DNA of 64,000 nucleotides from Larix kaempferi (taxonomy: Eukaryota; Streptophyta; Pinopsida; Pinales; Pinaceae). Position 1 is the stretch's first letter. Each line of letters opens with the position of its first letter. Where the stretch lies: positions 7,574,001-7,638,000 of the forward strand of contig BSBM01000050.1 of NCBI GenBank assembly GCA_027924585.1, in the 5' to 3' direction. Shown here one piece after another: positions 56,952 through 64,000 of this stretch. The position numbers and the translations under genes are program-made. The notes under the pieces were generated by a model. It saw only the letters and a list, made by a program, of their open reading frames with translations. It was not told where the DNA came from and did not search any database.

Positions 56952-58604
56952 CCGGTCTTCTTCATTATTGATAGGGTTCATTCCCTTTCGAGGAAACCCT
57001 TATTCTCTGCTACGTCATTGTTGCTCTCACAAGTTGGTGGGTCTACTCCCGATTTTTCCAGATCCAGCAAACTCTTTGGCTTGAAGGCCAAGAGCCGTCG
57101 TCTTCTCAAAACCTACAAATCTCGGTCCTCGGTTGAGCATTTTGATATCGATTCTAATTACAACCTTGATCGGATTGGCCTTCTGGCTGAGAGAGCTCTC
57201 GTCGGCAGCTTGGAATTTACCTCGGGCTCTAAGCTTGAAATTGTTGAATGGGTTAACAAATATTGGGTCCCGGTGACCGGTATGGCCCCAAGGATAAATA
57301 TCTTGATGAACCGTTGGATTTTGTTTGTTTTCTCTGAGCAAGAGAATTTAGATAAAATTATGTCGGTTTTTTGGGAATTCAAGAAGGATTCTTTGTATCT
57401 TAAATGATGGCACATAAATTTTGATCCCCTCAAAGAATTCCAGTCAATTCAACACTTGTGGATGCTCATTCCTAGTCTTCCTGTTGAGTTATGGTCATAG
57501 GAAATTCTTATGGGTTTGGAAAATACGGTTGGTCGATTTGTCAAACTGGATAAACAAAGTCTCTATGGCATGGATAGGAGATATGCCAAGGTTATGGTCG
57601 AATTGGATCTTTGTATTGGTTTGCCTATGGAAGTGGAGATTGCATGGGGTTGTAGGGTATGGCAGAAAAACCTGGATTTCTTCAAAATTCCCTTCAGATG
57701 TTTTTCCTGTCACAAGGTCGGTCACGTTCGGGCGAATTATCCTCAACATCAACCGCATTATGTGGCTTCTTCTCCTTCAGGACTTTCTTCCCCAAATGCC
57801 GGATCTCCCAAACAGGTTTCTACGGTTTCAGGTAAGCTTATTGCTGAACCTCTTTATTCTCTCCATGTTTTGACTTCAGATGAATTATCCTTCATTGAGC
57901 ATTTGGAAAAATCCCTTTCTAAAATAATCACAAATGGGGAAATCAGAATGAGACATGATCTTGTTACGGATAGGTTGTTGAATGATCAATATTTTGTTTC
58001 TTCCCCTTCTCCGGTTGGTCGTAATCTGTTAAACGAACTGGAGACAGTTGCTGCATCCTTAGAAACCTCCTCATTTCCTCGTTTGGTTGAGGGTTTAGAC
58101 CCTTCAAACCCTATTCTCATTCCATCATTTGTTTCAGGGTGTTTAGTGGGTTCTTCTGCTTCTGGGTCTATTGTGGGTGTTGATTCTTCAAACCCTAACA
58201 CTAATATTGTTGAAAATTCTAGGGAGTTTGGTTCTGATTCTAATTCTAAGAAAGGAACTGGCCATTTTCCTCCAGACACTCCCTCTGATCCCTACTCTGC
58301 GATTGACAATTCCATCCTTAAGGAAAGTGGTTATCTCCTTTCTGAGAAAGGGGAGGAATTCCCTCCTTTATCTACATTCTCAAAAAACCCGGGAAGTGGT
58401 TCTTTGGCAAAACAATTATCTGCCCTGAATTTTCAGAATGTCACTATTCATCGAGGGAAGAAGAAAAAGACTTTACACAATCCTGTGATTCCTAGGTTAG
58501 ATTCTTATATTCCTGTTTCGAAGCATTTGGAAGGGGTTGAAGCTCGTGGTGATTTGATATCTGAGGGTCTTAGAGCATTGTCACCCTCTTTGGGTGGTCC
58601 TTAA
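56952..58604 (+). pseudogene. LINE ORF1 (DUF4283-type RNA-binding protein)
   Basis: One frame from 56952 to the TAA at 58602, broken by TGA at 57405 and a TAG at about 57498. The N-terminal half carries the fold typical of plant L1 ORF1 (VEHFDIDSNYNL; GMAPRINILMNRWILFVFSE), continued by LDKQSLYGMDRRYAKVMVEL. A CCHC knuckle near 57700 reads CFSCHKVGHVRANY, with the last Cys now Tyr. The C-terminal part is Ser/Pro-rich and probably disordered. No ATG seen at the start. The role in the family is RNA binding and chaperoning of the LINE transcript. Confidence 0.8.
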
Positions 58605-58989
58605 TGTCTATTCTATCCCTCAACGTTCATGGATTGGGTAAGGTTTCCAGGGCTCAGGCCTTATCCAATCTCTTTAAAGTTACCAGCCCCGCAATTGCTC
58701 TTTTCCAGGAAACCATGTGTGATGCCTCGGTTTCTATCACAAAACTTGGTCAAATTTTTCCCAATTGGGAAATTTCTGCGGTCAATTCTTGTGGCTTGTC
58801 AGGGGGACTTGCTCTTGCTTGGAATCCTTCTTTATTTGCCTTTAAAGCTCTTTCCACTCCTTGGGGCATTCCTCTAAAAGGGTCCTTCTGTGGGCTTCAT
58901 CACACCCTTTATATTCTCAATTGTTACGCTCCTTATAGGGAAAGACAAAATTTTGGGGAATCACTTCGGGAGTCAAGTCTGCTGAAATT
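58604..58989 (+). pseudogene. LINE ORF2, endonuclease N-terminus, truncated
   Basis: ATG at 58604 overlaps the ORF1 stop (TAATG), a termination-reinitiation arrangement. MSILSLNVHGLGK carries the first Asn motif of AP-type endonucleases, then FQETMCDAS (catalytic Glu), GGLALAWNP and YILNCYAPYRERQ. It is open until the copia LTR at 58990. The reading frame that runs on to 59140 is LTR sequence. Nicking activity belongs to target-primed reverse transcription. Confidence 0.87.
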
Positions 58990-59680
58990 TGTCGATGTAT
59001 ATGTAACTTCAAAATGTATTTCACAAATATGTATATTGTATTCCTATAGAGATGTTATTATTCCTCTATACGGAAGTGGTTGTATTCCTATAGAGATGTT
59101 ATTATTCCTCTATACGGAAGTGTCATCATTTATATTGTAAGTGTCGTAACTTATACTTGATGGGTTATTAGACCACCTTGTTGGGGTCGGCCCTGTATAA
59201 GTCATGTGGGTCAAAGGGTTATTAGACCACCCTATTGGGGGTCAACCATGTGGGTCAAAGGGTTATTAGACCACCCTAGTGGGGGTCGGCCCAGTCAGCA
59301 TTATGTTAAGTGGTTAAGTTGAGGCCGACCTAGTTGAGTAAAGGTCAAGTCAAGTTAGTGTATAAATAGAGAGTGTGTCTCTCTCATTTAACACATTCTA
59401 TTCTCTCACTCACACTTTGGAGAGTGGCGCACTTGTGGAGGACGAGACTCTACTGCTAGGAGAAGACTATCTCTTGTATTCTGGGTTGTATCATTGCTCT
59501 ATCTATCTCTGAGAAAGTTATTGAGGTTTTTCACCTTTATGGTTTTCCCCAAGTAAACTCTGTGTCTCTTGTGTGTTTGCATTATTGTGTCCATGATTGA
59601 TATGCTGTAGATTTGTTGTACATGTTGTTCTCTCAATTAAGATCCTAGATCAGATTGAAGTAAATTCTGAAAATTTAACA
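58990..59680 (+). repeat. 5' LTR of copia element 2
   Basis: TGTCGATGTATATG to AAATTTAACA, 691 bp. Contains a perfect 44-bp tandem duplication (about 59039-59127, ATTCCTATAGAGATGTTATT) and three copies of a GGGTTATTAGACCACC block of about 50 bp, which also occurs in copia element 1 LTRs. TATAAATA at 59361. Confidence 0.92.
59361..59368 (+). promoter_or_regulatory. TATA box of copia element 2 LTR
   Basis: TATAAATA in the same context (GTGTATAAATAGAG) as in the copia element 1 LTRs. Confidence 0.65.
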
Positions 59681-59692
59681 TGGTATCAGAGC
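59681..59692 (+). other. Primer binding site, tRNA-iMet, copia element 2
   Basis: TGGTATCAGAGC directly after the LTR. Confidence 0.92.
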
Positions 59693-62170
59693 TAGCTTGA
59701 AAGAAGGCATGATATGGCATGTATGACACTTGTTGCACTTACAATGCTAGGGCTTGATATAGCAAAATCCAGTCATCGTAGCACTTTCGCTATAAATACG
59801 TTTTGGTGAAGGTTTCAGATATGAAACCTCTACAGGTCGAAGATAAAATCCCTATGTACCTTGTGTCCAAAGGACAACCTCTAATTCGTTGTACTTTGTG
59901 ATTTATGATCTGTACAATATAGAGTTTCTGCCTCTTCCAGATATGAGTCAAAATCAGGTGACCTTGGGAAAAAGGTCATAACTTGGGCTAGGAAGCTCCA
60001 AATTAAATTTCGTAAAAAGTGACAGGTACTGCACAGATTGTACTATCTCAAGAAAATTGTTTAGAGGCTGAAGATGAACCAGTGACACGTGGAACGTCGT
60101 ACAAGTTCGCTCTCCTGTATTATCTCATCAACAGGTCACGTTACGACACTTGGCATAACTCTCTCTCAAAGAATCCAATTGAGGTAAGACCTGTCAGGAT
60201 GGAAAGATAATAGGGCGGGATATCTCAGAAAACGTTTTTAGAGGCCAAAGTTGAAACAGTGAGACGTGGCATGGCGTACAAGTTTGCTCTCCTGTATTAT
60301 CCCATAAACAGGTCATGTTGCAACACTTGGCATAACTCTCTCTCAGAGAAGCCAATTGAGGTCAGACCTATTGGGATGGAAAGAAAACAGGTCGGGCTAT
60401 CTCAGGAAGCTTTTTCAGACCCTATGGATAGAAAAGTTTGGAGTTACACTAGAAACAATCAGGTACATATTTCTGTCAAAATAGAATTATTTTTTAGTAC
60501 CTTCATTCATGGCTTCCGAAATTTAGGGCTTCGGAGAAAGTTGAAATTTTTGTAATCGGAGACCACGGCTGGATGCTGCTCATCAAAATCACAATTTAGA
60601 GACCAAGATCAGAATTTTTGGTTGGGTAGAAGGCCGGGCTTGATCAGACCCTAGTTCGGGACTTTGAGCAGAAAAGTGGAAAATTAGGGCTTCTATAAAA
60701 ATGGGAATTTTTGAAATCTGTGACCACGGCTGGAAGCTCCTCAGAAAAATAGAAGCTTAGAGATTTGGATCAAACCTTTAGATTGGGCAGAAGAGTGGGA
60801 TTCATCAAACCCCAGTTCAAGGTCACATCTAGTGAATCCGGAAGTTTCAAAGGCAAAATTGAGGAGTGAAACTTTGCAGTTTTCAAATTCTGAATATACC
60901 AGCTTGATCAGCTCATCAAGGCACATAATTCTATCCTTTCGGAAGTTTGAAATTCAAAGTTTGAATTTTTTGGGTTTTCTCTGACAAACCCATATCTAGC
61001 TCGAGGTCCAGTTCTTGCAAATCAAGTGGATTGGGTTAATCCTAGAAGAAGATGGATTGGTCACCTGCATAAGTGAATAAGTTCCTGTTTCAAAGGGAGA
61101 TGAGGTTAAGGCCTTACATAAGAATATTACAAGCGATCTCGACAGGTATGGCTTACAGGTATGTTTCGAATTCTATTCATGATTAAGTTTATGATATGTT
61201 TGTCTTCATATCATTACAGTACAATCTTGATTAATTACTAGACTTGTCGTATTACCTTATAGAAGATATTCATTGATTAAGGTTTTGACACTTATGATTG
61301 TACTAATGCATTGTGATGTTGTATGAGGGTTACGTTGTTTGCTAACACAAAAGGTACACCAAGAAAGTCAAATCATGTTCTACTTCAAGAACATATGCTC
61401 ATGGTGACATGAAGACAAAGATTCATCCATTGTCATGGATCATATAGAAGATCTACTTTCGAGGTATGTATAACTTGGTCATACAATGGTTAACTTATGA
61501 GACATGCAGGTTACTAGCACAAGTCACTGAAGAGAACCAAAAGACATTATGCATGTATGTTAGACATAACTAGCTAGCATGCTAATCTAGGTATGTTTTT
61601 CCTATATCAAGCTAGAATCCTACCTTGTGTCAGGATCTTATACTGTTGTGTTGTTGATCATGATTATTCATGAAGTCATAGGTTTGAATAATCATGGTTG
61701 TATGCATATTATGTTTCTTACCATAATTGATGATATGACTAACCAGAAGAATCATGAAGGTACAGGTTTGAATAATCACGGGTTTTATGCATATTATATC
61801 TCTTATCTTGATTGATGATTCAACTAACCAGAAGAGTCCTATGATCAAATAAGAATATGTATGAGTAAAAGAAGACTTCCCTAAAACCTTGAATACTAAT
61901 GTTTATTATCTGTGAATGATCATGAATATAAATGTTTAAGATTATTGTGTTTTGATAGTATTAAGATTATACTAATAAATGTGTGATTATGTATGAGACC
62001 TCAAGGATAACACAATGATGATACTAATAAGCATGCGTAGTGATTAAGGATGGATGTAAGTTCAAGGACAGGTAATCCAGGAAGCAAAGATCAAGAGGGA
62101 GCACACTCTAGTTGTTCCTGCAAGAAAGCAAAGGAGCACACTTCAGTAGTTTCTGCAAGGATGCAGATAT
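59693..62170 (+). other. Copia element 2 leader, no gene
   Basis: 2.5 kb homologous to the leader of copia element 1. Contains the 177-bp (60101/60278) and about 160-bp (60563/60723) duplications. Repeated CAGGTATG strings look like splice donors. No coding sequence recognised, so gag and PR are absent. Confidence 0.7.
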
Positions 62171-62240
62171 TTAGAGGGAGTTGACCACTTCTCACAATCC
62201 ACATAAGAATGGAGTTGCAGAAAAGAAGCAAAGACTGAGA
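62171..62240 (+). pseudogene. Integrase scrap in copia element 2
   Basis: Translates as TTSHNPHKNGVAEKK, matching the copia integrase segment around the third catalytic residue (P-x-x-NGVAERKN). Only about 20 residues remain, with no first or second Asp nearby. It shows the family once had integrase and lost it by internal deletion. Confidence 0.6.
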
Positions 62241-62769
62241 GGGAGTAAACCCAACAAACAAACAAAGATAAGTATTTGAATTGTCATTACTTGCATATTT
62301 TATTGTTTAAATAATATTGTTCAATAATGTATATACCGATGTTCCTAGAATTAGGTTGTGTATTATGCATATTAGAATAGTTGCATTGATGAACAATATA
62401 CTACTAATATGCATGGGTAAGTGGCCTATGGCACTGTACAACATTCCATTGCTACTTATCTAGAATGAAACCTCTTTGCTGAATTGTTGGGAGTTGTGCA
62501 CACTCTTAACAATGTTCTGGTAGAGATTGGAAGGCATCTAGAAAGTTACGGGATATGGATAAATGTTGTATTGAAGCATTTGCTAAGATAATTGCATGAT
62601 TGTATGACATATTTCTTTATGTGTAAGAATTTGTTCCGAAAACTATGAGATGTTTTCTAATCATGCAATTTAACTTGTTGTGTAGGAAAGATCGTATGCC
62701 ATCACCTACAAAAGAAGAACTACAACATTTGTTTAGCAACAAAATTATCTATTGAAGATATTGAAGTTC

Positions 62770-63268
62770 CCAGGATACGGGAAGAATGCCTTGATCCGTC
62801 GATCATGAAGAACGATGTTTGGGATGTAGTCCCAAGACCTGAAGGGAAGTTTGTTATGACTTCCATATGGATATATCAAGATCAAGCATGTTGCAGATGG
62901 CAGCATAGAGAAATATAAAAGTGAAGATACACCAGCTGGATTTCAAGACAGCCTTCTTGAATGGTGTAGTTGAAGAAGAAGTGTATGTGGAGAAGCCACT
63001 TGGTTCTGAGACACATGACAGGGAGTCATATATGTGCAGAACTTGGTATGGTAGGATAGACAGCTTTCTATCCATTTTGGGCTTTACCAAGAGTAAAGCG
63101 GATTTCAACCTTTACTACAAGGTTGAGGAAGGCAATCCAATGATACTACTTTTGTATGCGGATAACCTGTTTGTTACAGGTGAAGATAGATTGATTGCCG
63201 ACATGTAGCGGAAGCTTGCTGCCGAGTTCGAGATGAAGAAATTGGGGGTTATGCACTATTTGTTTTTG
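62770..63268 (+). pseudogene. Copia element 2 reverse transcriptase, shortened
   Basis: MKNDVWDVVPRPEGKFVMT near 62803 is the RT start. KIHQLDFKTAFLNGVVEEE near 62925 is the first palm block, with the region between them missing about 45 residues expected from the family. The ALYGLKQAPRA block is missing between SYMCR and TWYGRIDSF (about 63040). The active site near 63155 reads YADN where YVDD is normal. A TAG at 63206 follows. The copy cannot be active. Confidence 0.85.
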
Positions 63269-63270
63269 GC

Positions 63271-64000
63271 ATGGAGGTGTGGCAGAGTGCAGATGGAATC
63301 TTCCTTGGACAAGGGAAGTATGCAGTAGAGATCCTGAAGAGGTTCGGGATGATGGATTGCAAGGCCATGGCCACACCTATGGCATTGAATCTGAAGCTTC
63401 TTTGTGACGCTTCATCTGAGATGGTTGATGTCTCTATGTATCGTCAGATAATTGGGTCCTTGATGTACCTGACGAACATGAGACCAGATATTTGCTTTGC
63501 GATGAACACATTGAGCCAGTTCCTGACGGATCTGAGGAGTGTTCACCTGGTTGTTGTAAAGCATGTTCTGAGGTACCTGAAGGGTATAGTGGATTATGGG
63601 CTCAAGTATGAAGCGAATCAAAATTTTAACCTGCAGGGTTATGTTGATTCAGATTGGGCTATCAGTGCTGCAGATAGGAAGAGCACATCTGGGTGCTGCT
63701 TCAGTATGGGATCAGGTGTGATCTCTTGGTTTAGCAGGAAGCAGTCCTGCGTAGCACTGAGTACAGCTGAGGTAGAGTATGTTGCAGCCTGTTCATCTAG
63801 TTGTGAGGCAGTATGGCTATGGAAGCTATTGTATGAGTTATTTGATCTCCTGTTGGATGCTACTGGTATATTCTGTGATAAACAGAGTTGTGTGAAGCTG
63901 TCTGAGAACCTAGTGTTTCATGACAGGTTGAAACACATAGAGATCAAATATCACTATATCAGGGATATGGTGCAGAGAGGAGCTGTGAAACTCCTGTACA
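63271..64000 (+). pseudogene. Copia element 2 RT end and RNase H, open to the edge
   Basis: Open from ATG 63271 to the window end, over 240 codons: MEVWQSADGIFLGQGKYA, SLMYLTNMRPDICFAMNTLS, VDSDWAISAADRKSTSG, AEVEYVAACSS and CDKQSCVKLSEN. The catalytic Asp, Glu and Asp of RNase H are present. It is separated from the preceding RT by a frameshift consistent with loss of one G at about 63269. Confidence 0.9.

Larger units (their letters stand above)
56500..58989 (+). mobile_element. L1-type LINE, 5' part, interrupted by copia element 2
   Basis: Two ORFs in L1 order. ORF1 carries a zinc knuckle (ending 58604) and ORF2 starts with an endonuclease (from 58604). ORF2 is cut at 58989 by the LTR of copia element 2. 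RT should lie beyond the right edge. The 5' end is near 56500, after the A-rich DNA. About 450 bp of 5' UTR is G/T-rich with TTTTTCTAGGGTTTTTTCC. Confidence 0.85.
58990..64000 (+). mobile_element. Copia element 2, partial, extends past right edge
   Basis: 5' LTR 58990-59680, tRNA-iMet primer site 59681, 3-kb leader with the same 177/161-bp duplications as copia element 1, a scrap of integrase (about 62180-62235), then shortened RT and a good RNase H to the edge. It is inserted in LINE ORF2. The left flank AAATT (58985-58989) should recur after its 3' LTR. Confidence 0.9.

Noticed and set aside
59001-59140. C-terminal extension of the LINE ORF2 frame
   Set aside because: From 58990 the sequence is copia LTR. 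The continued frame is accidental.

Overview
This is a non-genic, retrotransposon-saturated stretch of a plant nuclear genome. The evidence is nested LTR retrotransposons with 5-bp target-site duplications (TSDs), priming sites for plant tRNA-iMet, tRNA-Arg and tRNA-Glu, a Tat-lineage Ty3/gypsy element with a second RNase H, Ty1/copia elements and an L1-type LINE. I saw no intact host gene, rRNA, tRNA gene or CRISPR. A large seed-plant genome fits best. A gymnosperm is my guess from element style and is not proven.

Layout. (1) 1-2446 and 17886-19603 are the two halves of an old minus-strand Ty3/gypsy element of chromovirus type (E1). It runs off the left edge and was split inside its protease by (2) a complete minus-strand Tat element, 2447-17885. 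That element has 696-bp LTRs, a tRNA-Arg primer site, gag-PR-RT-RH-INT in nearly one frame, a separate second RNase H ORF after integrase, a spliced antisense gene with its own TATA box, and several minisatellites. (3) 19604-21205 is the probable start of the E1 5' LTR. (4) 21206-40144 is a tandem LTR-internal-LTR-internal-LTR array of a third Ty3/gypsy family, bounded by a perfect CCCTA duplication. Each internal region carries its own solo LTR from another family (27476-28947 and 33507-33957), and unit 1 has lost the protease. (5) 40245-41240 is a minisatellite followed by AT-rich DNA. (6) 42365-49623 is a copia element with TSD CAGCT. It lost gag, PR and INT and gained about 1.8 kb of minisatellites before its 3' LTR. 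(7) 51658-55500 is an LTR plus a non-pol ORF of about 2.6 kb, resembling a large non-autonomous retroelement. (8) 55560-56480 is A-rich DNA with a (TA)27 tract. (9) 56500-58989 is an L1-type LINE, cut in ORF2 by (10) a second copia element from 58990 that runs off the right edge.

Nothing here looks functional as a host pathway. All coding regions are broken, mostly by stop codons that C-to-T change at Gln (CAG/CAA) or Arg (CGA) codons would explain. The most interesting signals are architectural. They are the sense second RNase H plus a spliced antisense gene in the Tat element, duplicated gag-type zinc knuckles between PR and RT, two 33-bp-period palindrome-bearing arrays at opposite ends of that element, the shared-LTR tandem array, antisense ORFs in both of its units, and the copia element with paired deletion-derivative minisatellites.
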